A DNA stretch of 64,000 nucleotides from Burkholderia stagnalis (GTDB lineage Bacteria; Pseudomonadota; Gammaproteobacteria; Burkholderiales; Burkholderiaceae). The notes under the pieces were generated by a model. That model saw only the letters and a program-made list of their open reading frames with translations, did not search any database and was not told the DNA's origin. Numbering within the stretch: position 1 is the stretch's first letter; every line of letters begins with the position of its first letter. Shown here piece after piece: positions 37,491-46,671 of the stretch. The stretch is taken from assembly GCF_902830275.1 (NCBI RefSeq), contig NZ_CADESW010000001.1:558001-622000 (forward strand). The letters are read 5' to 3'. Made by a program: the position numbers and the translations under genes.

Positions 37491-39548
37491 ATGGCGGCCA
37501 TGGACTACCCTCCCGAAGCCATCCGCACGATCGCACTGGTCGGGCACGCCGGATGCGGCAAGACCTCGCTTGCCGAAGCACTGCTGCACCAGGGCGGCGC
37601 GCTGCACGCGCCCGGCAGCGTCGCCAAGGGCACCGCCCTGTGCGATTTCGACCCACTGGAACGCAAATACCACCACTCGCTCAGCTCCGCCGTCGCCCAG
37701 TTCGATTTCCAGGACACCCGCATCTGCCTGCTCGACACCCCCGGCTACCCCGACTTCGCCGGCCTGTCGATCAGCGCGCTGCCCGCCGTCGAAACGGCGG
37801 CGATCGTGATTAACGCCCGCACCGGCATCGAAATGACCACCCGCCGGATGATGACGTTCGCGCAGCAACGCAAGCTCTGCCGGATGATCATCGTGAACGG
37901 CATCGACGGCGAAAAAGTCGACCTCCCCGCGCTGCTCGCCGAGATCCAGGAGATGTTCGGCAAGACCTGCCTGCCGATCAACCTGCCCGCGAGGGGCAAC
38001 AGCGACGTTGTCGACTGCTTCTTCAACCCGTCCGGCGAATCCGATTTCCACTCGGTGGAAGCCGCGCACAACGCGCTGATCGATCAGGTGATCGAACTGG
38101 ATCCCGAGTTGATGGAGCTGTATCTGGAACAGGGCGAAGCGGTCCGCCCCGAACAACTGCACGCGCCGTTCGAACGCGCGTTGCGCGAAGGGCATCTGGT
38201 GCCCGTCTGCTTCACGTCGGCCGCCACCGGCGCGGGCATCGCCCAGCTGCTCGACGTGTTCGTGCGGCTGCTGCCGAACGTCACCGAAGGCAACCCGCCG
38301 CTGTTCTATCGCGAAGTCGACGGCAAGGTGGAAACCGTGCACGCGCAGCCCGTCGCCGACAAGCACGTACTCGCGCACGTATTCAAGATCGTGATGGACC
38401 CGTACATCGGCAAGATGGCGGTATTTCGCATCCATCAGGGCACGGTCACGCGCGACAGCCAGCTCTATATCGGCAACGGTCGCCAGCCGTTCAAGGTCGC
38501 GCGCCTGCTGATGCTGCAGGGCAAGGAACACACGGACGTGCTGCGCGCGGGCCCCGGCAACATCTGCGCGGTCACGAAAGCCGACGACATCAGTTTCGAC
38601 GACGTGCTGCACGACGCCCCCGAAGACGGCAACGTCCACCTCACGTCGCTCGATTTCCCCACGCCGATCTACGGCCTCGCAATCGAGCCGGCGCGGCGCG
38701 GCAACGAACAGCGCTTGTGGGAAGTGCTGCAGAAGCTCGCGGCCGAAGATCCGTGCCTCGTGATCGGCCACCCCGTCGGCACCAACGAGACGGTCGTGCG
38801 CGGGCTCGGCGAACTGCATCTGCGCTTCATGCTGGAGCGGCTCACCGACCAGTACAAGCTCGACGTCGTCACGCGGCCGCCGACGATCGCGTGGCGCGAA
38901 ACCATCGGCGGCAAGGCGGAAGGCCACTATCGCCACAAGAAGCAGACCGGCGGCGCCGGCCAGTTCGGCGAAGTCATGCTGCGCGTGGAACCGCTGCCGC
39001 GCGGCGACGGGTTCGAGTTCGTCGACGCGGTCAAGGGCGGCGCGATTCCCACGCAGTTCATTCCCGCGGTGGAGAAAGGCATCCAGCAGGTGATCGACAG
39101 CGGGCCGCTTGCGGGCTTCCCGATGCAGGACGTGCGCGTGACCGTGTACGACGGCAAGAGCCATCCGGTCGACTCGAAGGAAGTGGCGTTCGTCACGGCC
39201 GGGCGCAAAGCCTTCATCGACGCGGTGTTGAAAGCCCAGCCGATGGTGCTCGAACCGATCGTCGACATCGAAGTGATGACGCCGGAAACGGCGATGGGCG
39301 ACATCATCGGCGATCTCTCGTCGCGGCGCGGGCAAGTGCACGGCACACGCACGGTGGGCGGCCACGCGATGGTCGTCGCGGGCAAGGTGCCGCTCGCCGA
39401 ACTCAACGACTACCAGTCGCGCCTGAATGCGATCGCGGGCGGGCACGGCAATTACAGCATTCAGTTGAGCCACTACGATCCGGTTCCGCCGGCCCAGCAG
39501 GCGCGGCTGGCGGCGCAGCACAAGGCGCATGCGGAAAGCGTGGATTGA
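37491..39548 (+). CDS. Elongation factor G-like GTPase
   Basis: A 685-residue translational GTPase of the EF-G-like (non-canonical EF-G2) group. Domain order is G, II, III, IV, V. The P-loop is GHAGCGKTS. Switch II reads DTPGYPDF, so the catalytic His of canonical EF-G is Tyr. The G4 motif NKxD is replaced by NGID (IIVNGID). Domain IV/V segments HYRHKKQTGGAGQFGEV and SSRRGQVHG are conserved. Family members with this switch II generally do not replace the main EF-G in translocation, and their role is unsettled. The gene is monocistronic. Confidence 0.88.
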   Translation: MAAMDYPPEAIRTIALVGHAGCGKTSLAEALLHQGGALHAPGSVAKGTALCDFDPLERKYHHSLSSAVAQFDFQDTRICLLDTPGYPDFAGLSISALPAVETAAIVINARTGIEMTTRRMMTFAQQRKLCRMIIVNGIDGEKVDLPALLAEIQEMFGKTCLPINLPARGNSDVVDCFFNPSGESDFHSVEAAHNALIDQVIELDPELMELYLEQGEAVRPEQLHAPFERALREGHLVPVCFTSAATGAGIAQLLDVFVRLLPNVTEGNPPLFYREVDGKVETVHAQPVADKHVLAHVFKIVMDPYIGKMAVFRIHQGTVTRDSQLYIGNGRQPFKVARLLMLQGKEHTDVLRAGPGNICAVTKADDISFDDVLHDAPEDGNVHLTSLDFPTPIYGLAIEPARRGNEQRLWEVLQKLAAEDPCLVIGHPVGTNETVVRGLGELHLRFMLERLTDQYKLDVVTRPPTIAWRETIGGKAEGHYRHKKQTGGAGQFGEVMLRVEPLPRGDGFEFVDAVKGGAIPTQFIPAVEKGIQQVIDSGPLAGFPMQDVRVTVYDGKSHPVDSKEVAFVTAGRKAFIDAVLKAQPMVLEPIVDIEVMTPETAMGDIIGDLSSRRGQVHGTRTVGGHAMVVAGKVPLAELNDYQSRLNAIAGGHGNYSIQLSHYDPVPPAQQARLAAQHKAHAESVD

Positions 39549-39610
39549 GCGAGTCGAGCGGGCCGGCTTCGCGCCATTGCGCCGAAGCCGGAACCCAGCT
39601 CCACGGCCGT

Positions 39611-41497
39611 TCAGACAATGGCGTGCATCAATCTGGACGAGCCTCCCATCCTGAAACCATCCTTGCGCTCCGCCAGGTAACGATCATTCAGGCTTTCCGG
39701 GCTGACGTTGTTCGCCTCGCCAAATCCCAGCAAGCGAATGGTGTCGGCCAGCGACGCCGGATCGAAATACGTTTTCCACGGCTCCCCGCCTTCCGCCACT
39801 TTCGCGCGCACCAGTTCCATCCCCAGTCGCTCCATGGGCGCGAGCAATGACGGCGTGACGACATAGTCGAACACGACGGCGCTGCCGGCCGCACACGATG
39901 CGATGAACCGCAAGGTATTCAGGATCGCGTCGTCCTCGAGATACATCGACACGCCGAGCCATGAGAAAAATGCCGGCTCGTCCTGCCTGAATCCAGCTTC
40001 AGATAACGCGTGCGCCAGGGTGTCGTGTTCGAAGTCGATGGGTACGTACGTCAGCGATGCCGGAATTTCGATGCCGGCGGCACTCAGGCACGCGCGCTTC
40101 CATTGCTGCGTCGCGGGGAGATCGACCTCGAAGATTCTCGCGGATTGAGGGTCCTCGCGATAGGCATACGTGTCCAGCCCGGCGCCCAGGATGACGTATT
40201 GGCGAACGCCACGCTGCGCGGCCTTGTGCCATTCGTCTTCGGCAAATCGGCTGCGCACTACAAGGGACAACCTCAGTGCTTTGGATAACGGATCATCGTA
40301 ATGATCCGGGTTGCCGAGAACGGCCGCCTCGTTCGTGCCGCCCAGTATCTTCAGCGCATGCCGGTCTTCCAGGACCAGCGGGCTATCGAGCAACTGATGC
40401 ACGGCGCGCAACGTCGCGACGCGCTGCGCGCTTGGCTTGGGGCCTACATTGTCTGATGCTCGTTTGGCCGCATTCAAGGCCAGGATCGCCTTTTGAATAA
40501 ACAGGATCAGCGGCATATCCAGGCCCACGCCGATCATCAGATCCGGTTCGGCCGCGAGCACGCGATGCACCTTGCTTTCGAGTGCGCGATCCTCGCCGCA
40601 GTACGATTCACGAAAGAGGTCATGCCATCGACGGGCCAATGTCTGAACTGCCGGATCGGCGACATTCGCACCCGCTTCCATCTGTGTTCGCACGTCCGCG
40701 ATCAACCCTGGCCAATCGTCCACATGGGCGATCATGCGCCGCCGAACTTCCTCGAATTCGACGGGCGACAGATGCTTCGCAAAGAGGCGTGCCCGGGCGT
40801 TGGCAACCGATAGCGAAATCCATCGATGCATGTCCGGCGTGAAACCGATGATCTCCTGCGCTCTCGGTTCCTGTTCCTGCATGGTCTTCAATCGGGATGC
40901 CAGTGGGGCGTTATCCCCTGTCGCATCCTTCATGTACTGGATCCAGCGCCACGCCAGCGCTTGCGCGTCCGGATCTTCCGGCAGCAACCCCGTGTCGACC
41001 GAACGCCTCATCTCGGCCATCAATTCGATTCGGCGCGTGTCCAGGTGCGCACCCAATTGCTGTTGTTGCGCGTGCAAATGATCGAGGTCTTCACGTGTGA
41101 GATGTTTTTCGTACATCGTCATCATTTCCAATAGGTTGAGCCAGTCCGCCGTCCCAGCCTCGCTGCCACGGGTGAGCTTGTCGGCCAGATGCTGAAGGCC
41201 ATCGCGCAGCGTCTGCGCACGCCGGGCCTGTTCGTCCAGCACGCTGATCTGTCGGTGAATGATTTCGACGGGGGCGATTCCCGAATCGTCCAGATACACC
41301 TTGATGTCCGACAGCGCGCAGCCGAAATGCTTGAGCGCCTGGATCCGGTGAAGGCGAATCACGTCTTCATGGCTATATCGCCGGGAGCCGCCCTCTGCGC
41401 GGGCGGAAGGAGACAACAGCCCAATGGCGTCATAGTGATGCAGCGCCCGAACGGTCAGGCCCGCCCGCTTTGCGAGCGCTCCGATTTTCAATGACAT
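39611..41497 (-). CDS. MerR-TipAS-SAM methyltransferase fusion
   Basis: A 628-residue protein with three parts. Residues 1-75 are a MerR winged helix (LKIGALAKRAGLTVRALHHY, GSRRYSHEDVIRLHRIQ). A coiled coil and about 230 residues of duplicated TipAS-like helical repeats follow (HVDDWPGLIADVRTQMEAG, LARRWHDLFRESY), the fold that binds hydrophobic antibiotics. Residues about 350-628 are a leucine-carboxyl-methyltransferase-like (TIGR00027) domain with VILGAGLDTYAYR as SAM motif I and FFSWLGVSMYLEDDAI. GGAGGAG precedes ATG 41497. It may sense a drug, control transcription and methylate a small molecule. Confidence 0.85.
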   Translation of the reverse strand: MSLKIGALAKRAGLTVRALHHYDAIGLLSPSARAEGGSRRYSHEDVIRLHRIQALKHFGCALSDIKVYLDDSGIAPVEIIHRQISVLDEQARRAQTLRDGLQHLADKLTRGSEAGTADWLNLLEMMTMYEKHLTREDLDHLHAQQQQLGAHLDTRRIELMAEMRRSVDTGLLPEDPDAQALAWRWIQYMKDATGDNAPLASRLKTMQEQEPRAQEIIGFTPDMHRWISLSVANARARLFAKHLSPVEFEEVRRRMIAHVDDWPGLIADVRTQMEAGANVADPAVQTLARRWHDLFRESYCGEDRALESKVHRVLAAEPDLMIGVGLDMPLILFIQKAILALNAAKRASDNVGPKPSAQRVATLRAVHQLLDSPLVLEDRHALKILGGTNEAAVLGNPDHYDDPLSKALRLSLVVRSRFAEDEWHKAAQRGVRQYVILGAGLDTYAYREDPQSARIFEVDLPATQQWKRACLSAAGIEIPASLTYVPIDFEHDTLAHALSEAGFRQDEPAFFSWLGVSMYLEDDAILNTLRFIASCAAGSAVVFDYVVTPSLLAPMERLGMELVRAKVAEGGEPWKTYFDPASLADTIRLLGFGEANNVSPESLNDRYLAERKDGFRMGGSSRLMHAIV

Positions 41498-41519
41498 CGC
41501 AACTCCTCCGCTTGAACGC

Positions 41520-41550
41520 ACAATAAATCATGACGTAACGTCAGGTTCAA
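41520..41550 (-). promoter_or_regulatory. MerR-type promoter with 19-bp spacer
   Basis: Read on the minus strand: TTGAAC (41545-41550), a 19-bp spacer, then TATTGT (41520-41525). The spacer holds the dyad TGACGTAACGTCA (41531-41543). An overlong spacer with a central dyad is the hallmark of MerR-family promoters, where the activator twists DNA to realign the elements. It should drive the fusion gene itself (autoregulation). Confidence 0.75.
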
Positions 41551-41583
41551 GCAGAAAAGCATGGATGGATTACTCGACAGGTA

Positions 41584-44500
41584 CTAAGGCTGATCGGATG
41601 CAAGCGTCTCGAGCAACGCCTTCGCCTCACGCAGGTCGGCGGTGTCGAAACCCTCCGTAAACCAGCCATAGATCTCGGACAACGCCTGCCTGGCCTCGGC
41701 GACGCGCCCCACATGCCGCCACAGCCGCGCGAGACTCGTCACGGCGCGCAATTCCAGCGACCTGGCACCTTGGGCACGCGCCACCTCGATCGCCCTTTGC
41801 AAGCAGGCTTCGGCTGCGTCGATCGAAACGGAAACGTCATCGTTCGACTCATCGATCAGCATGACGCCCTTCAGCCGATGCAACTCGGCTTCGAAGCAAC
41901 GCTCCCCTGCTTTGTCCAGAATCGCCATCGCTTCGTCGAGCAGCCGCATGCCCGTATCCCGATCACCCGCACGCCGATGGCAATCGGCCAGCAGCGCGAG
42001 AAAGTACGAGCGCTGATCCTCGCCGCCCGCGGCTCTATCAGCGGCAAGGCCTTCGCTCATCTGCGCAATCCCTTCTGCAAGATGGTCCCGTTCGGTCAGC
42101 GCCCAGCCCCCGAAAAACGTACCCCACGCGAGCCAGTACGGCAAGCCGTGCTCAGTCGACAGCGTCACGACGGCTTCCGCGTGTTCGCGGGCCAGCGACG
42201 ATTCGCGCCGAAGCTGATGCAGCTCGGACGCATACGCAAGCGTAAACGCCAGCGTCGGGCCATACGCAAGCTTCTGCGCAAGCGCCAACGCCTCCATGCT
42301 TCGCTTGAGCGCCTGGTCGGGGTAGCCCTGCAACCACAACGTCAGCGTCAGGAAATTCAGCGCGCGGATGCCGGGGTCCACGCCATGCGCGAAGACGTGC
42401 GCCTGATGCTGCTCCGGGTCGTAGATCGCCAACGCCTGTTCCTGATGCGTACGCGCGGCGTCGAGGTTCCCCTGCAGGAACAGGCACGCGCCGAGCGCGC
42501 CATACGACTCCATCAGCAAGCCCGGATCCTTCGCACGCGTCGCCACGTCGAGCATCTGCTTGCCGAGGTCGCGCGCGGTCGCGTATTCGGCGCGCGTCAG
42601 GTAGTGGATCCGCAACCCCAACTGCGCGGCGAAGCGCTGCGACGTCTCGCCGGTCTGCTCGCACAGCGTCAGCGCGCGGCTGTAGGTGGCGGCCACCTCC
42701 GGCGCGCCATAGCCGCGCACGTCCATCAACGCGGGCCCGAGCGACAGCAGCAGCGCCAGTTCCTGATGCGCGCGCGCCGGCGTGTCGGGCAACTGCTTCA
42801 GCAGCTCGAGCGCCGTGCCGAGGTGCTGCATCGCGTCCAGGTGTGCGGCGTGGCGGAGCGCCTGTTGCGCGGCCTGGTGCAGATACTCGACGGCCTTCGG
42901 AAGATTGCCGCTCAGGCTGTAGTGATGCGCAAGTTCGCTGCAGTAATCCGCGATGCGGGTCGGGAACAGCGCCTCGATCGCCTGCGCGGTGCGCTCGTGC
43001 AACGCGCTGCGCCGATGCGTCAGCAGCGAATGGCCGGCCACTTCCTGCGTCAGCGCGTGCTTGAACGAATACTCGACCTCCGGAAACGCCGGCCGCTCGT
43101 AGATGAATTCCGCGGCTTCCAGATGCGCGAGCAGCCGACGCAGATCGTCGTCGGTGTGCGCGGGTTCGCCGCCGCAGATGCGCCGGATCAGGCTGTACGG
43201 AAACTCCTTGCCGATCACCGCGAGCGTCTGCAGCAGTTCCTTCTCAGCGACCGGAAGCCGATCGATACGCGCGGCCAGCACGCCCTGCACGGTGGTCGGG
43301 ATATGCAGCGCAGCGGGCGTGCGCCCGACCCGGTAGCGGCCCGGATCGCCGAGCAGCGATTGCTCCTCGGCCAGGGTCTGCACGACCTCCTCCATGAAGA
43401 ACGGGTTGCCCTCGGTCTTCTCGAGGATCAGCCGCTTGAGCGGCATCAGCGACGGATCGTCGCCGAGCAGCGCCGCGAGCAGGCCCTGTGCTTCCGCCGG
43501 GCCGAGCGGTTCGAGACGAAGCTGGAGGCCATGCCCTGCGCGCGTCCACACGGGCCGATACTCGGGCCGGTAGTTCACGAGCAGCAGGATTCGGGTAGTC
43601 GGCACGCGCTCGCTCAGGTGCGCGAGGAACGCTTCCGTCTCGCGATCGAGCCATTGCAGGTCTTCGAACAGCAGCTCGACCGGCTGGTCGCGGCTCTCGC
43701 GCGCCAGAAGCTGGATGATCGCGTCGAAGGTCCGCTCGCGACGAATCCGCGGGTCCATCTCCGACAGCGCCGAACCGGGTTCGCCGATGCCGAGCAGGTA
43801 CAGCAGGTAAGGCACGAGATCCTCGAAGCCGCGTTCGAGCGTCAGCACCTTGCCCATGACTTTCTCGCGGCAGCGCCGCTCGTCGTCCTGCGCGGTGATC
43901 TGGAAGTAGTTCTTCAGCAGCTCGATCAGCGGCAGGTAGGCGAACGCCTTGCCGTGCGACACCGAAAACGTCTCCAGCAGCAGGCAGCCGCGCCGCGAAC
44001 GTTCCTTGAATTCATGGAACAGCCGCGACTTCCCGACGCCGGCCTCCCCGCGCACGCCGACGATCCGCCCATGCCCCGCCCTGACCTGCTCCAGCGCATC
44101 CTGCAGGTGCTCCAGCTCGGCATCGCGGCCGACGAAGCGGGCGAGGCCGCGATGCGCGGCGAGTTGCAGCCGCGTGCGCAGCGCGCCGAGGCCCAGCACT
44201 TCGTACACCGACAGCGGGTCCGGAATGCCTTTGAGCTGCGTCGCGCCGAGCGCCTTGAACTCGAAATAGCCTTCGGCCAGCTTGTGCGTCGAATCGCTGA
44301 CGAGAATCGACGACGGCGCCGCAATGCCTTCCATGCGCGACGCGATGTGGATCGTGTGGCCGACCGGATCGTAGTCGGTATGCAGGTCGTCGGTACGGAT
44401 TGAGCGCACGACCACTTCGCCCGTATGCACGCCGACGCGAATCTGCAGCGGAATGCCTTTCTCCAGACGGATGCGATCGCCGTGACGCCGCATCGCCTGC

Positions 44501-45042
44501 TGCATCCGCAACGCCGCGAACAGCGCACGCTGCGGATGATCCTCATGGGCGATCGGCGCGCCGAACAGCGCGAGGATGCCGTCGCCGAGCGACTTCGCGA
44601 CGTAGCCTTCGTAGTAGTGGACCGCCTCCATCATCAGCGCGACGACGGGCTCGATCAGACGATGTGCCTCCTCCGGATCGAGGTCGTGGATCAACGCGGT
44701 GGAACCCGCCATGTCCGCGAACAACGCGGTGACGGTCTTGCGTTCGCCGGCAGTTTCGCCGCGCGCTTCCATCGCCGCCTGTTCGGCGCGAATGCGTACG
44801 GCGAGATGGTGCGGCGTGTAGTGGATCGGTGCGAGAGAAAGCTCGGTGGCCGGCTTCGGGCTCGGTGGCGGCGGTGTGCCGGAGGCCGTATCGGCAAGCG
44901 GTGCGCCGCACGCGTTGCAGAAGCGCGCGGCGGGGCTCGCGTCGTGCCCGCAATGCGGACAGGTGCGCGACATCGGGGAGCCACACGCTTCGCAAAATCT
45001 GGCCCCGACGAGGTTGTCGAATCCGCAGTTTGCGCAGTGCAT
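41584..45042 (-). CDS. Zinc-ribbon/class III adenylate cyclase/AAA ATPase/TPR protein
   Basis: A 1152-residue signalling protein. Two zinc ribbons lie at the N-terminus (C3, C6, C17, C20 and C28, C31, C42, C45). A class III nucleotide cyclase domain follows, with metal-binding Asp in ALFADMAGST and SLGDGILALFGAP. The usual Asn before the ASR motif is His (GHTIHIASRME), so activity needs proof. Next comes a STAND/AAA-type ATPase (GVRGEAGVGKSRL; LLFEDLQWLDRE) and about 550 residues of TPR-like helices. It probably integrates a signal through the TPR/ATPase part. It is encoded 85 bp downstream of an orphan periplasmic binding protein. Confidence 0.88.
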   Translation of the reverse strand: MHCANCGFDNLVGARFCEACGSPMSRTCPHCGHDASPAARFCNACGAPLADTASGTPPPPSPKPATELSLAPIHYTPHHLAVRIRAEQAAMEARGETAGERKTVTALFADMAGSTALIHDLDPEEAHRLIEPVVALMMEAVHYYEGYVAKSLGDGILALFGAPIAHEDHPQRALFAALRMQQAMRRHGDRIRLEKGIPLQIRVGVHTGEVVVRSIRTDDLHTDYDPVGHTIHIASRMEGIAAPSSILVSDSTHKLAEGYFEFKALGATQLKGIPDPLSVYEVLGLGALRTRLQLAAHRGLARFVGRDAELEHLQDALEQVRAGHGRIVGVRGEAGVGKSRLFHEFKERSRRGCLLLETFSVSHGKAFAYLPLIELLKNYFQITAQDDERRCREKVMGKVLTLERGFEDLVPYLLYLLGIGEPGSALSEMDPRIRRERTFDAIIQLLARESRDQPVELLFEDLQWLDRETEAFLAHLSERVPTTRILLLVNYRPEYRPVWTRAGHGLQLRLEPLGPAEAQGLLAALLGDDPSLMPLKRLILEKTEGNPFFMEEVVQTLAEEQSLLGDPGRYRVGRTPAALHIPTTVQGVLAARIDRLPVAEKELLQTLAVIGKEFPYSLIRRICGGEPAHTDDDLRRLLAHLEAAEFIYERPAFPEVEYSFKHALTQEVAGHSLLTHRRSALHERTAQAIEALFPTRIADYCSELAHHYSLSGNLPKAVEYLHQAAQQALRHAAHLDAMQHLGTALELLKQLPDTPARAHQELALLLSLGPALMDVRGYGAPEVAATYSRALTLCEQTGETSQRFAAQLGLRIHYLTRAEYATARDLGKQMLDVATRAKDPGLLMESYGALGACLFLQGNLDAARTHQEQALAIYDPEQHQAHVFAHGVDPGIRALNFLTLTLWLQGYPDQALKRSMEALALAQKLAYGPTLAFTLAYASELHQLRRESSLAREHAEAVVTLSTEHGLPYWLAWGTFFGGWALTERDHLAEGIAQMSEGLAADRAAGGEDQRSYFLALLADCHRRAGDRDTGMRLLDEAMAILDKAGERCFEAELHRLKGVMLIDESNDDVSVSIDAAEACLQRAIEVARAQGARSLELRAVTSLARLWRHVGRVAEARQALSEIYGWFTEGFDTADLREAKALLETLASDQP

Positions 45043-45127
45043 GCCACCCTTCCCCTGCCGAGCGTCGGCATCCGGTCATTATGCGCCGTGTCCGCGTGCC
45101 GAAAAACCCGCCCCGACCGCCCACGCG

Positions 45128-46276
45128 TCATTCGGTGCCGATCGTCGTCACCGGCGCCCAGCGCCCGCCTTTCACCTGATAAAGGGTCGACGTCGGGTGC
45201 TCGAGATCGCCATTCGCGTCGAACGCGATCTGCCCCGTGATGCCTTCGTAGCGCGTCGCGCGCAGCGCCGGCAGGAACTCGGCCGGCTTCGCGGAATTCG
45301 CCTGCCGCATCGCGTGAATCACGACCCGCACGCAGTCGTACGAGAACGGCGAATAGGTGAGCATCTCCACGCCGAAGCGCTTCCTGAACTTCTGCGCGAA
45401 CGCCTTGCCTTGCGGCAGCGTATCGATCGGCCGCCCGTATTCCCACGCCATCGCGCCTTCGGCCGCTGGGCCGGCCACGTTGAGGAAGATGCTATCCGCG
45501 ATGCCGCCGCTGCCGACGAACTGCACCCGCATGCCAAGCTGCTTCATCCGCTTGACGAGGAGCGCCGCCTGGTTGTCCAGGCCGCCGAAGTACAGCAGGT
45601 CCGCGTTCGCCGCCTTGATGTTGGTGAGCTGCGCATTGAATTCGACGGCCTTGTCGTTCGTGTATTCGGCTGCGACGATCCGCCCGCCCGCGGCAATGAC
45701 GGCCTTCTTGAATTCCTCCACGGCGCCCTGGCCGAACGCGGTGCGGTCGTCCATCACCGCGATGCGCCGCGCCTTCATCACGGTGACCGCATAGGTGCCG
45801 GCATTGCCGGAGTTCTGCGCGTCGGTCGCGATGATGCGAAAGACCGTCTTCAGCCCCTGACGCGTGATCGCCGGATTGGTTGCCGCCGGATCGATCAGCG
45901 GAATGCCGGCCTTCGCGAAGATCGGCGCGGACGGCAGCGCGACCCCCGAGTTGTAGTAGCCGACCACGGCCACGACTCCGTCGTCGACCAGCTTCTGCGC
46001 GACCTGCACGCCGATGCGCGGGTCGCCCTGGTCATCCACCGTATCGAGCTCGAAGCGGACATCCTGGCCGCCGAGCTTGATGTGCTGCGCATTCGCCTCT
46101 TCGACCGCGAGCCGGACACCGTTCTCGAGATCCTTGCCGTTCGACGCGCTGATGCCGGTGAGCGGGCTCGATGCGCCGATCCTGACGACCTGCTGGCCGT
46201 GCGACGGCACGCCGGCCAGCGACAGCGCGACGGCGCTCAGGCCGATCGCGAGAAACTTTCGAGCAGGGGTACGCAT
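45128..46276 (-). CDS. Branched-chain amino acid-type ABC substrate-binding protein
   Basis: A 382-residue LivJ-type periplasmic binding protein. A signal peptide is present (KFLAIGLSAVALSLAGVPSHG). The mature part starts VVRIGASSPLTGISASNGKD, typical of the family, and has VVAVVGYYNSGVALPSAPI. No permease or ATPase genes are near. It precedes the cyclase gene in the same direction, so it may serve signalling or work with transporter parts encoded elsewhere. The ligand is unknown. Confidence 0.88.
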   Translation of the reverse strand: MRTPARKFLAIGLSAVALSLAGVPSHGQQVVRIGASSPLTGISASNGKDLENGVRLAVEEANAQHIKLGGQDVRFELDTVDDQGDPRIGVQVAQKLVDDGVVAVVGYYNSGVALPSAPIFAKAGIPLIDPAATNPAITRQGLKTVFRIIATDAQNSGNAGTYAVTVMKARRIAVMDDRTAFGQGAVEEFKKAVIAAGGRIVAAEYTNDKAVEFNAQLTNIKAANADLLYFGGLDNQAALLVKRMKQLGMRVQFVGSGGIADSIFLNVAGPAAEGAMAWEYGRPIDTLPQGKAFAQKFRKRFGVEMLTYSPFSYDCVRVVIHAMRQANSAKPAEFLPALRATRYEGITGQIAFDANGDLEHPTSTLYQVKGGRWAPVTTIGTE

Positions 46277-46671
46277 GGTCTCGATCCCGATGATCAGGCG
46301 CGTCGCACCGGTGTCGTTGACAACCGGTTTCCGGGCGCATCAGTGATGCCTCGATCCGAAGCACGTCACTACACTCCATCGAACGATTTCGCCGCGTGTC
46401 CCGCAGCCGGTGTTTACCCGCACCGGCATTCCTCGACACCGTGGCGATTCCAAACCCGACGGCCTGCCCCAAGCGATCGGCTTCAACGTGCCGGTGTCAG
46501 GAGGAAACGCTCGGCCGCACCTCCGGTCGAACACGCCAGCCCGACCGGTGAGATCGCACCTCGTCCCCGCCGTTGCGTCACAATGAAGCCCGGCATGCGT
46601 ATCGCTCGATGTTTGCCGGCGTGTCGCGCTCGTGTCGCACACGCACATGCCGGCTTTCCAAGGGGGAAACG
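46277..46671. other. 395-bp divergent intergenic region
   Basis: Lies between the binding-protein gene and the enoyl-CoA hydratase gene. It must hold promoters for both directions. No convincing ORF, repeat or operator was seen. Confidence 0.4.

Noticed and set aside
37263..39530. 755-codon open frame antisense to the EF-G-like gene
   Set aside because: A high-GC shadow frame with His/Arg-rich composition and no recognisable fold.
41713..44403. 896-codon open frame antisense to the cyclase/ATPase gene
   Set aside because: It is Arg/Ala/Gln-rich low-complexity sequence with no domain, a mirror of GC-biased codons in the real gene.
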